This document shows, piece after piece, positions 23,331 through 34,252 of a DNA stretch of 64,000 nucleotides. The notes below the pieces were generated by a model. The model ran no database searches, was not told the origin of the DNA, and was given only the letters and a program-made list of their open reading frames with translations. Numbering within the stretch: position 1 is the first letter of the stretch; every line of letters starts with the position of its first letter. A program made the translations under genes and the position numbers. Origin of the DNA: Erinaceus europaeus (Eukaryota > Chordata > Mammalia > Eulipotyphla > Erinaceidae). The stretch spans positions 73,427,174 through 73,491,173 of the forward strand of contig NC_080179.1 of NCBI RefSeq assembly GCF_950295315.1, read 5' to 3'.

Positions 23331-23829
23331 TGTGTGTCTTTTTAAACACAAACCACCTTGATCAGTCAAGTGACAACTTTTGATCATAAATTTGTGAAGA
23401 AATCTGCATCATCTTCTTTCTATCAAAAACTGGTAAAATAGCCGACATTTGAAAAGCTAGTACAGAACTTGCTGTTCTTTATTGATTTCTGATTCATGTT
23501 CTAATGTTCACTTTGTGATAAAGAATTTTGAACAGAAACAGTGGAGAGCAGAGTTACACAGCCCTGCTCAGACACTGCTTCCAGTAAGTCACAGTAACTG
23601 ATTTCTTCATTTTATTGCTTTGTTACTTAATTTTGGAAAAGTAATTAAGATTCAAGGTAATACTGATTAGCAAGGGCCATAGGACAGCGCCTATCTTGTA
23701 AATCATTATCCCCTCCAATAAAGTGATTTGAACAAAAGGAAAAATATATAATATTTCCCTACAATATTTCAAAAAAATTATTATTAAAAAATTAGTTGTG
23801 TAAATTAGTCCTTTTAAAGTAGAAAAATT
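23331..23829. other. Unique flank of the satellite
   Basis: No repeat or gene. It ends in an A-rich stretch immediately before the pentanucleotide array. Confidence 0.5.
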
Positions 23830-25724
23830 GGGAGAGGAGAGGAGAGGAGAGGAGAGGAAAGAAGAAGAGAGGAGAGGAGAGGAGAGGAGAGGAGAGGAGA
23901 GGAGAGGAGAGGAGAGGAGAGGAGAATAGTGTGGAGTAGTATAGTGTAGAATAGAGTATAGTAGTGTAGTGTAGAATAGTGTAGTGTAGAGTAGAGTAGT
24001 ATAGTGTAGAGTAGTGTAGAATAGGGTAGTGTAAAATAGTGTAGTGTAGAGTAGTGTATGTAGTGTAGTGTAGAGTAGCGTAATGTAGAGTAGTGTGGTA
24101 TAGAGTAGTGTAGTACAGTGTAAAGTAGTGTAGTGTAGAGTAGTGTAGTGTAAAATAATGTGGTGTAGAGTAGTATAGTGTAGAGTAGTGTAATGTAGAG
24201 TAGTGTGGTATAGAGTAGTGTAGTGCAGTGTAAAGTAGTGTAGTGTAGAGTAGTGTAGTGTAGAATAGAGTAGTGTAAAATAATGTAGTGTAGAGTAGTG
24301 TAGTGTAGAGTAGTGTAGAGTAGTGTAATGTAGAGTAGTGTGGTATAGAGTAGTGTAGTGCAGTGTAAAGTAGTGTAGTGTAGAGTAGTGTAGTGTAGAA
24401 TAGAGTAGTGTAAAATAATGTAGTGTAGAGTAGTGTAGTGTAGAGTAGTGTAGAGTAGTGTAATGTAGAGTAGTGTGGTATAGAGTAGTGTAGTGCAGTG
24501 TAAAGTAGTGTAGTGTAGAGTAGTGTAGTGTAGAATAGAGTAGTGTAAAATAATGTAGTGTAGAGTAGTGTATGTAGTATAGTGTAGAGTAGTGTAATGT
24601 AGAGTAGTGTGGTATAGAGTAGTGTAGTGCAGTGTAAAGTAGTGTAGTGTAGAGTAGTGTAGTGTAGAATAGAGTAGTGTAAAATAATGTGGTGTAGAGT
24701 AGTGTAGTGTAGAGTAGTATAGTATAGTGTAGAGAAATGTAGTCTAGTGAAGTGTAGTATAGTGTAGTGTAGAGTAAAGTAGTGTAGTGTGGAGTAGTGT
24801 AGTGTAAAGTAGTGTAGTGTAAAGTAGTGTAGTGTAGAGTAAAATAGTGTAGTGTAGAGCAGTGTAGTGTAGAATAGAGTATTGTAAAATAATGTACTGT
24901 AGAGTAGTGTAGTGTAGAGTAAAATAGTATAGTGCAGAGTAGTGTAGTATAGAATAGAGTAGTGTAGAGTAGTGTTAGTATAATATAGATAAATATAGTC
25001 TAGTGAAGTATACTGTGGAGTAGTGTAGTGTAAAGTAGTGTAATATAGAGAAGTGTACTGTGTAGGGTAGTGTAGTGTAGAGTAAAGTGTAGTATAGAGT
25101 AATGTAGTGTAGTGTAGAGTAGCATAGTGTAGTCTAGGGTAGTGTAGTGTAGTGCAGAGTAGTGTAGTATAGAGAAGTGTGGTGTAGTGTAGTGTAGAAT
25201 AGTGTAGTCTAGTGTAGTGTTGTACAGAGTAGTGTAGTGTAGAGTAGTGTACAGAGTAGTGTAGTGTAGAGTGTGTAGAATAAAGTAGTCTAGTGTAGTG
25301 TTGTACAGAGTAGTGTAGTATAGTATAGTGTAGAGTAGTGTAGTGTAGCGTTGTACAGAGTAGTGTTGTGTCGAGTAGTGTAGTATAGTGTAGTGTAGTA
25401 TAGCGCAGTTTAGTGTAGTGTAGTGTAGAGTGTGTAGAATAGTCTAGTGTAGCGTTGTAATGAGTAGTGTAGTATAGTATAGTGTAGAGTAGTGTAGTGT
25501 AGCGTTGTACAGAGTAGTGTTGTGTAGAGTAGTGTAGTGTAGTGTAGAGTAGTGTAGTGTAGTGTAGTGTAGTGTAGTGTAGAGTAGTGTAGAGTAGTGT
25601 AGTGTAGTGTAGTGTAGTGTAGTGTAGTGTAGTGTAGTGTAGAGTAGTGTAGTGTAGTGTAGTGTAGTGTAGTGTAGTGTAGTGTAGTGTAGTGTAGAGT
25701 AGTGTAGTGTGGTGTAATGTGTGT
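23830..25724. repeat. 1.9-kb pentanucleotide satellite with higher-order units
   Basis: Left margin (23830-23925) is (GGAGA)n; the rest is (GTGTA)n/(GAGTA)n-type pentamers. The right end (about 25530-25710) is the purest. The + strand is almost free of C. A 135-bp higher-order unit, tagged by 'tgtggta' at 24094, 24204, 24339, 24474 and 24608, recurs with spacings 110, 135, 135 and 134; the units 24204-24338 and 24339-24473 are identical. A second, 154-bp periodicity appears at 25321-25540. The whole minus strand reads open because CTACA pentamers contain no stop in any frame, while the + strand has TAG in all frames. Confidence 0.97.
24204..24473. repeat. Two identical 135-bp higher-order units
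   Basis: Each is 27 pentamers long, and every variant pentamer (ggtat, gcagt, aaata, aatgt) occurs at the same place in both. Identity over 135 bp implies a recent amplification step within an otherwise degenerate array. Confidence 0.93.
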
Positions 25725-26510
25725 ACCAAGATGACAAACAGGACTGCTAAGTACATAATACTATGAATCTTTGAAAATTTCATGTTTCAGTGAACTTAAT
25801 AAACTCCACTGTGATAAGGAGTGAAATCCTAAGGTATTTTAAAGCAGCTAAATGTTAAAGAAGTGAGGAGATGGAGGGAAATAGATGAAGTCAGTGGTCT
25901 AAGCAAGTTCCAGATGTTTCCAAGGCTGCGGCCATTGTCCCGCTTGCTTACTGCCCATTAATCTCCTTGGTTCTTCAAAGCTGCCGCGTTGTGACTTTCT
26001 CCCAGTCTGCTTATTTGACTGCGGCTGTAGTTCAGAGGCAAGAGGAATGTACAAGTGATTATCTGGGATTTTCATAAAAGATCCTGCTTCCCACTTAAGA
26101 GGTTTCTGAGGATTTAAAGGATTTTTCTTTTCCCAGCATCCTCACTGTGTCTCTAACCTTCCTGTGTTCTGATTGTCTCTGGTGATGTGGAAAGTGCTGG
26201 CGGTTATGTGGTGAGGTGTGTGTGAGTCAGCATGGCACGGATGGGGCATCCTGACCAGGGCTGTAGCCTCTAGCCTAGTTTTCTCATTTTCCCACAGCTT
26301 GGTTCTTTTCTGCTGCATATCACTTCAGTTAATGCAGTTAATGTCGCCTGTGTCCGCAGATGTGCATTTCCATTTTGTTTGGGTTTTGTTTGTTTTCTTT
26401 TTTGAGCAAGACACAAGTTCAGAGAAGAGTTATGAAAATCTGTATTTCATGTCCTTAATCCTGACTTCTTCCATCAGACTTGAATTCAGTTTTTAAATCT
26501 CTTTACTAAC
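25725..26510. other. Unique stretch, locally GC-richer
   Basis: No repeat recognised. The 25900-26040 part has several CpGs (ggctgcggcc, tgccgcgttg, gactgcggctg) unlike its surroundings and could be a conserved element. No coding frame supports this. Confidence 0.45.
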
Positions 26511-27094
26511 GGGAGTCAGGTGGTGGTGCAGCGGGTGAAGCACCCATGGCACAAAGTGCAAGAGTCGGCATAAGGATCCTGGTTCGAGCCCCCGGCTCCC
26601 CACCTGCAGGGGGGGCTCACTTCGTAAGAGGTGAAGCAGGTCTGCAGGTGTCTGTCTTTCTCTCCCCTTCTCTGTCTTCCCCTCCTCTCTCCATTTCTCT
26701 CTGTCCTATCTAACAATGACAACATCAATATCAACAACAATAATAACTACAACAATAAGGGAGTCGGGCTGTAGCGCAGTGGGTTAAGCGCAGGTGGCGC
26801 AAAGCACAAGGACCGGCATAAGGATCCCAGTTCGAACCCCGGCTCCCCACCTGCAGGGGAGTCGCTTCACAGGCGGTGAAGCAGGTCTGCAGGTGTCTAT
26901 CTTTCTCTCCTCCTCTCTGTCTTCCCCTCCTCTCTCCATTTCTCTCTGTCCTATCCAACAACGACAACAACAATAATAACTACAACAATAAAACAACAAG
27001 GGCAACAAAAGGGAATAAATAAATTAAATAAATATTAAAAAATAATAACTACAACAATAAAACAACAAGGGCAACAAAAGGGAATAAATAAATA
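26511..27094 (+). mobile_element. SINE-A, host of a nested SINE-A
   Basis: Outer SINE 26511-26758 plus its resumed tail 27061-27094 (aaacaacaagggcaacaaaa...). It is interrupted in its AAC/AAT tail by a second SINE-A. Confidence 0.9.
26759..27040 (+). mobile_element. SINE-A nested in SINE-A
   Basis: Young, CpG-bearing copy. Box A TAGCGCAGTGG at 26772-26782 and box B GTTCGAACC at 26830-26838 fit the pol III consensus. It is flanked by exact 20-bp copies of the outer SINE's tail (26739-26758 and 27041-27060), which act as the TSD. Confidence 0.93.
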
Positions 27095-27555
27095 ATCTCG
27101 TTATTAACTCCAAAGTCTTAAAATCTAAATACATTTTTTTGTGAAATGACCTTCCCTATGTCAAAGATTTAGATTCAAAATAAAAGGTTAAATAGAACAG
27201 TCATGAGAACAGGCACATGTAGAAAGAAAGATAAAATTGTGACATGGAAATGAAATGTACTCAGGATTAACACCGTATTTGAGTTGTTGTACAAATAAGT
27301 AATATTGGTTACATTAAGTGAATAGACATGCTTTTATTAATACAGACAATTACACTATTTTAAATATTATGTACTTAAAATTATTTTATCATAATAATAC
27401 ATAGAAGAGTTTATTAGTGCAGAAAACCCAGACACAGATTTAGTATGTCATATATTTGACTTTTGAAATCATCTTTATTAAAGAAAAACCATTAAATAAT
27501 ATTGCCACAATTGGTTTACTATTTTTAAAAGGTATTAAAGTTCTGATTAAGTAAA
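27095..27555. other. Unique AT-rich stretch, no gene seen
   Basis: No recognised repeat. Confidence 0.5.
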
Positions 27556-27567
27556 AAATAAAAATCA

Positions 27568-27791
27568 TGGGGCCAGGTGGTGGTGCACCTGGTGAGCATA
27601 GATGTTACAATGTGTAAAGACCCAGGTTCAAGCCCCCAGTCCCCACCTGCAGTGGAAAAGCTTCAAGAGTGGTGAAGCAGGGCTGTAGTATCTCTCTGTC
27701 TCTCTGTCTCTCTCCCTCCCTATCTCCCCTTCTCTCAATGTCTGTCTGTCTTTATCCAGTAAATAGAAACTATTAAAATTTAAATAAAATC
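27568..27791 (+). mobile_element. SINE-B
   Basis: 'ggggccaggtggtggtgcacctgg' start and box B ggttcaagcc. Exact 12-bp TSD aaataaaaatca (27556-27567 and 27792-27803). Confidence 0.92.
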
Positions 27792-27803
27792 AAATAAAAA
27801 TCA

Positions 27804-28394
27804 AACCAAAATTAACTTTGGCAATAGAATTTAAATATTTATGGAGCTCAATTAGGAGTAAGATACTTCTTAAACCAGTAAGAGGAAACTATTCTAAAGA
27901 CTAATTTAAATTAAACTTACATTCCTGGAAAGTACTTTGCATTCAAACTGTTCTAAGATTCTATCAGAATAAAGACACTTTCTTTGAACTGCTCAGAGAA
28001 GGTCCTTTCACGACTCAGAGTAAAGATTTTATTTTAGAGTAGATTGTATTATATGATAGCTCTTGTAACTAATCATGTCCAGAGGAGAAACAGGATAACT
28101 AGGTTTCTTTCACTTTGAGGGATAAAACATGGCTAACATTCTCCACTTTCATAGATTCATTATATCAATATGTACCACACACATTAAAATAATAATTTAC
28201 TTAAACCCAGCTATAATCTGACTAACTTCTTTGGGTAAGAGACCCAAATGGGCAAAGTTCATGGAGAGCTTCCTCAGGGCTCTCTGAGGATGACATGCGA
28301 CTTGGGGACACCCCTATCCCACTCTAGATCTTCAGAAGAGAAGAAATGTGACAGGGCCTAAATGACGGGACATAGTCTATGTGATAGTTGGCAG
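27804..28394. other. Unique stretch, no gene seen
   Basis: No repeat or coding pattern recognised. Confidence 0.5.
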
Positions 28395-28414
28395 GTCTGA
28401 ATTTGGGTTCCAAA

Positions 28415-28640
28415 TGCTCTCTCTTCCTCTCTCTCTTTCTACTTTATTTCACAGGACAGAGAGAAACCAAGAGCAAAGGCAGAGATAGAGCAGAGAGAAA
28501 CATCATCCCATGCAAAACTGCTTCACCGCTCATGAGTGTCCCCTCTGCAGGTGAGGAGCAAAGACTCAAGCCCAGTTCCCAGTGCATCGTACTGTGTGCA
28601 GTCAACTGGGAACGGCTCTGCCTGGCCCCCTCCATATACT
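28415..28640 (-). mobile_element. SINE-B, antisense
   Basis: CT-rich left end, 'actgcttcaccgctcatgag', 'actcaagcccagttccc' (box-B complement) and 'ggctctgcctggcccc'. Its open frames on both strands are SINE-derived. Confidence 0.75.
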
Positions 28641-29029
28641 TCTAAAGGAAAACAAGGATGGTTGGGGGACGATCTTCAACTTGATTCTCATCCTCTTCAT
28701 TACTACCTTGCAAAGTGGCAATTGTGTCTGCATTGGGTCCTTTTGTTGGCTTACCATGAGCCACCATTATAGTAGAGTCTACTCTTTTCTTGCCTTATTG
28801 CCGTGATGGGCTCCAGCAACACTTCTCCTCTTCAGAGAAGTCCAGGTAGGAAACAATTTTGTGCATGCTTTTCAGCCATCATAGTGAAATTAATGAGGAG
28901 AGAGAGGTACAAGTGCTTAGTTGGTGGACTGGTGGTATTCTAGATAGCACTACCATACTTAAGAAGTCTGAAAGATAGGACTGACCCCACAGGTTTGAAG
29001 TTTGCTGTCCAATAAAATATTTATTCATG
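28641..29029. other. Unique stretch, no gene seen
   Basis: No recognised repeat. Confidence 0.45.
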
Positions 29030-29153
29030 ATGGGGAGACAACTCAGTAGTGATGCAAAAGACTTTTCATGCTTCCGGCTCCAAGATCATAGGTTCAATCC
29101 CCAGTACCGTTATAAGCCAGAATTGAGCTATGTTCTAGGTTTTCCTCCTTTAT
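29030..29153 (+). mobile_element. SINE-C
   Basis: 'tggggagacaactcagtagtgatgc' head and box B ggttcaatccc. The tail has turned into a GATA microsatellite. Confidence 0.82.
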
Positions 29154-29206
29154 AGACAGATAGATAGATTAGATAGATGGATAGATGGGTAGATAGATAG
29201 GTAGTC
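29154..29206 (+). repeat. (GATA)n microsatellite
   Basis: GATA/GATG units growing out of the SINE-C tail. Confidence 0.9.
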
Positions 29207-29220
29207 ATAGATATATACAT

Positions 29221-29794
29221 CATTTATAGTAAAATATAGATTAAACATTAAAAATAATAAATAAAAAATACTCAAAGTTTTTTTTGACTTTCCAGATTGT
29301 TCTCCAGGTTTCAACTGGGCAAAGGAAAAAGTCTCACTCAGCATTCTTTCCTACAAAATACTGATAACTAAATAAAATTCTATCAGAATGAAAATAATCT
29401 CATTTACCAGATATGCAAGTACTATGGAATAAACTCAATGTATTTAGTAACTGTTTCAAGAATATTACATAAAAAATTTGGTCCACATTTATTCCTGTGA
29501 TAAATGCTTGTTGGCTGATGATTAAGTAAAAGAAAATTACAGTGTCATTGTCTCAGATGTAAAGAATCAGTATTGCAAAGATAAAACTTGCCTGAAATTA
29601 ATGGACATCTGAAAATAATGCAATTCAAAAGTCCAGCAGAACAACACAGGTACTTTTATAATCAAAGAAGTTTTAACAAACATAATGAACATGGCACATA
29701 ATGTTTCCTATTTATTAAATGAAAAAAAAGGCAATATAGACAAAGACTTTTGTGCATACATGCCTATGTGCATGATTGCATGTGTGTTTTAAAG
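29221..29794. other. Unique AT-rich stretch, no gene seen
   Basis: No recognised repeat and no supported frame. Confidence 0.5.
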
Positions 29795-29893
29795 ATTTAT
29801 TTACTTAATTTTGACAGAGACAGAGAGAAATTGAAATGGGGGTGAGAAATATAGCAAGGGAGAGAAAGCAAGACACTTGCAGACCTGCTTCTT
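29792..29893 (-). mobile_element. SINE-B 3' half, antisense
   Basis: Tail and body up to 'cacttgcagacctgcttc', then replaced by an L1 end. The head half of this SINE is not found on the far side. Confidence 0.65.
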
Positions 29894-29894
29894 T

Positions 29895-30115
29895 TCTTGA
29901 GAAGTTTTGGTTTTGGTTGTTTGTTTGTTTGTTTGTTTTTTGTAAAAAGGAAACACTGACAAAACCATAGGATAAGAGGGGTACAACTCCACACAATTCC
30001 CACCACCCAATCTCCATATCCCATCCCCTCCCCTGATAGCTTTCCCATTCTTTATCCCTCTGGGAGTATGGACCCAGGGTCATTGTGGGATGCAGAAGGT
30101 GGAAGGTCCGGCTTC
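29895..30115 (-). mobile_element. L1 3'-UTR end
   Basis: GTTT-rich tail complement, then 'ggaaacactgacaaaaccat' through 'gggatgcagaaggtggaagg'. About 215 bp, 5'-truncated. Confidence 0.85.
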
Positions 30116-30429
30116 TGATCAGTTTATCATCTTGACACTTTGTGCCCAGCACTATGATCTTTTCCAAGTAGAAGCCCCAGGAAGCCCTCTGAACCCTCCT
30201 CTAGAATAATAGCTGGTTAGAGCTCACTGCTCTTGGCTTCTCCCAGAGACAACATGGTTCTGCTGATTCTCTGCGATCTGATTCACTTGTTTCCCAAACA
30301 ACCAAAGTGTAGTAATATATTACAGTTGTCTTTCCATTGTTGGATTATATTTCCTTTCTGTTTGGTATATATGTATGATTTATACTAATATAAAATATAA
30401 TTCATCTCCTCCCTCTATTTTTTTAAGTT
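30116..30429. other. Unique stretch, no gene seen
   Basis: No repeat recognised. Confidence 0.45.
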
Positions 30430-30452
30430 TTTTGTTTCTTTTTGTGAGAGAA

Positions 30453-30486
<34 letters not shown>

Positions 30487-30565
30487 CTGCTCAGCTCTGG
30501 AATGTGGTACTGAGCAATAAGCCTGGGATCTCCGGAGCTTCAAGCATGCAAGTCTGGTGTGTTAA
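30430..30565 (-). mobile_element. SINE-C with GA tract, antisense
   Basis: (GA)n at 30456-30485 and 'ctgctcagctctggaatgtgg'. Followed at 30585-30690 by a CTC/TTCC-rich simple tract. Confidence 0.7.
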
Positions 30566-30765
30566 CGCTGTGTTTGCTTCTCCTCCTCCTTCCCTTTCTT
30601 CTGCTCCTTCCCCCTCTCCTTTCTTTACCATCTCTTCCTACTGTTCCTCCTCTACCTCCTCCTCTACTTTGTCTTCTTCTTCCTTCTAGTGGTTTGACTA
30701 CTTTAGTGATTTCTGGAGTATAAACTAAAATAAATAGTAATTTGTCACTGTTAAAAACCAAAAGG

Positions 30766-30985
30766 CCAGGTGGTGGTGGCCCCAGTTGAGTGTACACATC
30801 TCAGTGCTCAGGGACCCGGTCCAAGTCGTCTCCATTCCTCACCTACAGGGAGGAAGCTTCATAATCAGTGAATCGGGTCTGTGGGTGTCCATATTTCTCT
30901 CTTCTTCTCTACCTTCCCTCCCCCTGAATTTCTCTCTGTCTTAAATTAGGAAGAAAAATAAATGAAATAAATTTTAAAAATAAAG
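30766..30985 (+). mobile_element. SINE-B
   Basis: 'aggccaggtggtggtggccccagttgag', body and A-rich tail (taaatgaaataaattttaaa). Confidence 0.82.
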
Positions 30986-31059
30986 ATTGTCATAAAAAAA
31001 TTCTGTCGTTTTTCAGGGCAGTTCTGTAATTTGCTAAACCAAATATAAAATCACTTTTT

Positions 31060-31320
31060 ATTAACTCACATTTTATTAGTTGTTTAATATTGATTTACAA
31101 AATTATAAGATAGCGGGTGTATAACTCCACACTGTTCCCACCACCAGAGTTCTATATCCTCACTCCCTCCATTGGAAACTTCAGTAGTTCTCCCAAGATA
31201 ATAGATATGAGTGCGCTATTATTTCTAAAAGTACCTATCTATATTTTATATATTTTTTTCCTTTTTTCTATGGTCCTGCCTTCTCTTCCCAGTCTTACCT
31301 ACTACTGTGAACTCACTTTT
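31060..31320 (-). mobile_element. L1 3'-UTR, older variant
   Basis: Same type as the copy at 16.5 kb: 'ataactccacactgttcccacc' then 'agttctatatcc...tccattggaaacttcag'. Confidence 0.75.
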
Positions 31321-31614
31321 TTTTTATACCAAATACACAGTAAACTGAACCAAAGTTCAGTGACTACAAAAAAAAAAAAAAAAGGACCTCTTATCAATCT
31401 GACAAATTCAGCCATTGAGAGAGAGAGCTGAGGCTACAAGCTCTTATGGCAACAATAGGCATGACCCTCAGATAAAATGAACATTGTATCGCCATCCTAA
31501 TCAGAGTAAATGTATCCTCTTCTATTGTATTTCAAAATTGAGTTTCCATGCCCCAGATAAATAGTAAGAATTTGTGGATTATAAAGAAATTATATATGTT
31601 TGTTCATTCACTAT
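31321..31614. other. Unique stretch, no gene seen
   Basis: Contains an A run at 31370-31383. Nothing else recognised. Confidence 0.4.
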
Positions 31615-31735
31615 ATATTGAGAGAACCAGAGCATCACTCTGGTACAAGCAATGCCAGGAATCAAACTTGGGACCTCATGCTTCAGAGTCTAGTGCTTTA
31701 TCCATTCTGCTGTATCACAAGTCACAAAACTTGTG
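31615..31735 (-). mobile_element. SINE-F, antisense
   Basis: 'agaaccagagcatcactctgg', 'ggaatcaaacttgggacctca' and 'tgctttatccattctgctgta' are the complement of the SINE-F body, box B and box A. Confidence 0.82.
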
Positions 31736-31814
31736 GAGTTTTAAAAATAGTCTATTAATTAACTGGTTGTACTATCTAAATCTTTGCTACTCATTGGGCA
31801 ATGCCTGTACATTT

Positions 31815-32038
31815 TTTTAAAATTTTTTAAGTTTTTTTATTATCTTTATTTATTGGATAGAGACCGGCAGAAATCAAGAGGGAAGGGGGTAGTAGAAAGG
31901 GAGAGAGGCAGAGAGACAGATGCAGCCCTGCTTTACCACTCATAAAGCTTTGCCCCTGCAGGTGGGGACTGGGGGCTCAAACCCCGGTCCTTGTGCATTA
32001 TAATAGGTGCACTCAACCAGCTGTCCACTGCCTGAACT
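31815..32038 (-). mobile_element. SINE-B, antisense
   Basis: A-rich end complement, 'ccctgctttaccactcataaag', 'gggggctcaaaccccgg' and the head 'ctgtccactgcctg'. Confidence 0.82.
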
Positions 32039-32424
32039 TTTCTTTAAGTAGTGCCATGATTCATGTTATACCATATTCTTTCCTATCTTGTCAATTCTTC
32101 CTCAAAAGGTTTGTAAAAATTCCTCAAATCATATTTTTAAAAGATGTAACCTTTTAAAACTAAATCTACTGATTTGTCTTGTTCTTTACTTGTGTAGTAT
32201 TTGACATATGATAATCTAGCTCTACCCTAGAGTGCTTCATATAATATATAGGTATAATAATAATAGTAGTATAATCTATATTTATCAAGTACAAAAATTA
32301 AATAAATTGTGTCATGATCTGGGAGATGCCACAGTAGATAAAATAAAAGAATAAAAATTAAAGTAAATTATGTTATGTGAGGAAATCTCCCAATGTATTA
32401 AGCTAATAAAAATTATTTGGGAGG
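32036..32424. other. Unique AT-rich stretch, no gene seen
   Basis: No recognised repeat. Confidence 0.45.
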
Positions 32425-32640
32425 CAGGCATCAAATGGTGGCATACTTAGTAGAGGATGCATGCTACAATCAATAGGCAAGGACCCAGGTTCAAGCTTCC
32501 AGGTCCCCACCCTCTTGTGGAGTAGGAAGAAAGCTTCATGAACAGTGAAGCAGTGCTGCAAGTGTCTCTCACTTTCTGTCTATCCCTCTCTTCCCTGTCA
32601 ACTTTTCTCTCTCTCTATCCAGTACATACATTGAAAATAT
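32425..32640 (+). mobile_element. SINE-B, diverged
   Basis: 'aaatggtggcatacttagtag', box B ggttcaagc and 'aacagtgaagcagtgctgcaag'. Confidence 0.75.
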
Positions 32641-33224
32641 TTTGTTAATATTTTTGCACGTATAGGGTTAGAATACAAAATATTATTTTTGTTTACTTCA
32701 TCTTTTTATTTACTTGTTTTTTAATAACTACCTCAGTAGAAGTGTCATCCAAGGCACTCAGATAAGACTATTTAAAATGTGATTCTGTGTGTCTTATTGT
32801 AGAAGGTAGTCACCCAGGGACATTTTAAGATCTTTCCTAGTCCTCAGAATAGAGTGAGAGCTAAAGAATTTGTTAGAAGACAGACACTTTAGCAAAATAC
32901 TTTTAGAACCAGAAAGTAATTCTGGGAAATATCACAGCCATAAATAGGAAAAGACAGTTAAAAGCAGGTACTGTGACATACACCGAAGCAAGGCCTGTGT
33001 ATTTATGGCATGTTGGGTGTGCAGGAATAGCTCCTGCTACCCCAAGCAGTAAGCAGACATGAAGGCAGAGCGGCTTTACTTCTTGAACTTCTGTTTCAAC
33101 ATGGACGTCTCTTTTAAAACCGTAATTCTACGTGTTATTTTTCTGTGTTATTTTCTACAAAGGAAGAATTTCTTCTCGGCTTTGATATGTTATTTTTTAT
33201 ACTTCATATGAGAGGAACATTGAG
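32641..33224. other. Unique stretch, no gene seen
   Basis: No repeat or coding pattern recognised. Confidence 0.45.
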
Positions 33225-33415
33225 GTTGGAAGAGAAAGAAGGAGAGAGAAAGAGGGAGGGAGAGAGAGAACAAGAAAGGAGAGAGAGAGAGAAATCAGAG
33301 CACCACACAGCTCAGCTCTGGTTTATGGTAGTGCTGAGGTTTATTCCTGGAACCTCGGAGGCTTACGCATGAAAGTCTTTTGCATAACCATTACGCTACT
33401 TCCCCAGCCCTCAAT
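33225..33415 (-). mobile_element. SINE-C with GA-rich tail, antisense
   Basis: GA-rich tract (33235-33290), 'cagctcagctctggtttatgg' and 'cataaccattacgctacttcccc'. Confidence 0.82.
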
Positions 33416-33475
33416 ATATGTTTTAAACTTAACTCTGACCTAAAAATTTTGCACATACACCATTACCAGTTCTTC

Positions 33476-34001
33476 TGTTGTGGGTCTTGTGTGAGGTCGT
33501 GCATGGACGGTTGACCCCCCCCCCCCCCCCAGTGTCTATCTGTCAGTTTCCCACTGGCATGTCAGCCATTGTGGTTGAACAAGACTGGCCAGAGTACCTG
33601 AGGAATTTCGACCGGCCTATCAGTCTCACTGCAACACCTCCTCCCTCTAGTAAGTTTTGCCTTCTTTAAGCTTCTACTTCCCCGTTCCAACATCACTCTC
33701 TATTCCTTCCCCTTTCCTTGCTCTCTCTTTTCTTATAAGGAGATATTAGTCTCACTGGCTACTTCCCCTGCACAGCTATCCTTTTTGAAACCTGTAACTG
33801 AAACAATAAAGTGCTCCGTCCACTGCCACGATGCCCTGGGTGGTTTGTTGCTCTGTCCACTGCCACAGTGCACTGGGAGACCACTCAGTGAGCTCACTGT
33901 TGCTGGCCCGAGATTCCCCGCTCTCCATCTGTCTCCGGTGGCCAACAGACTAGGTGGTGACGTGGGGGCCGGGCTGGCCCGTTCCCCCAGGGAACCCAAC
34001 A
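33476..34001 (+). mobile_element. Solo LTR of an endogenous retrovirus
   Basis: A 526-bp unit bounded by the inverted termini TGTTG (33476) and CAACA (33997-34001). A TATA-like TATAAG (33734-33739) and the AATAAA signal (33805-33810) are 70 bp apart, as in a U3-R-U5 layout, leaving about 190 bp after the signal. A run of 16 C lies at 33515-33530. A 4-bp 'ttct' lies on both sides, offset by one base at the left, so the TSD is uncertain. No internal viral sequence or second LTR is present. Class not assigned; the layout suits a gamma-like (class I) element. Confidence 0.6.
33805..33810 (+). promoter_or_regulatory. LTR polyadenylation signal AATAAA
   Basis: Canonical hexamer inside the putative LTR, 70 bp after the TATA-like site. 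The position fits the end of an R region. Confidence 0.5.
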
Positions 34002-34252
34002 TTCTGTAAAGAATACTCAAGAATTTATTAAATTTCAATATTTAATTCTGTTCCATTCTATTGATGATTGGTAACAGCAAATAGTTTCTACTATATTTCT
34101 TTTGTTTACTTCTAGACTTTCAAAAGAAAGGGGGTCTTGGACATGGCTACTGAAAATCAGTCAGCTTTCAACAGTGTTCATCTTTGTCTTTTATTTATGA
34201 TTTTGTATACATGCCCAGGTCACTAGAATCAATTCTGTGTAGAAAGTATGAG

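Noticed and set aside
23792..25783. A 663-residue protein-coding gene
   Set aside because: The frame is open only because pentamers of CTACA have no stop in any frame on this strand. It is a satellite, with indels that would shift any protein register.
26772..26838. A tRNA gene
   Set aside because: A and B boxes are present, but the sequence continues into a SINE body and tail, cannot be folded into a full cloverleaf by eye, and exists in many copies.
26516..27008. Several frames with 'MERGGEDREEERKIDTCRP'-like residues, also at 34.6, 51.0 and 61.5 kb
   Set aside because: All are translations of SINE-A; they recur wherever the SINE does and track its orientation.
33785..34038. Reading frames of 74 and 101 codons on opposite strands
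   Set aside because: They overlap the R-U5 part of the putative LTR and show no known domain.
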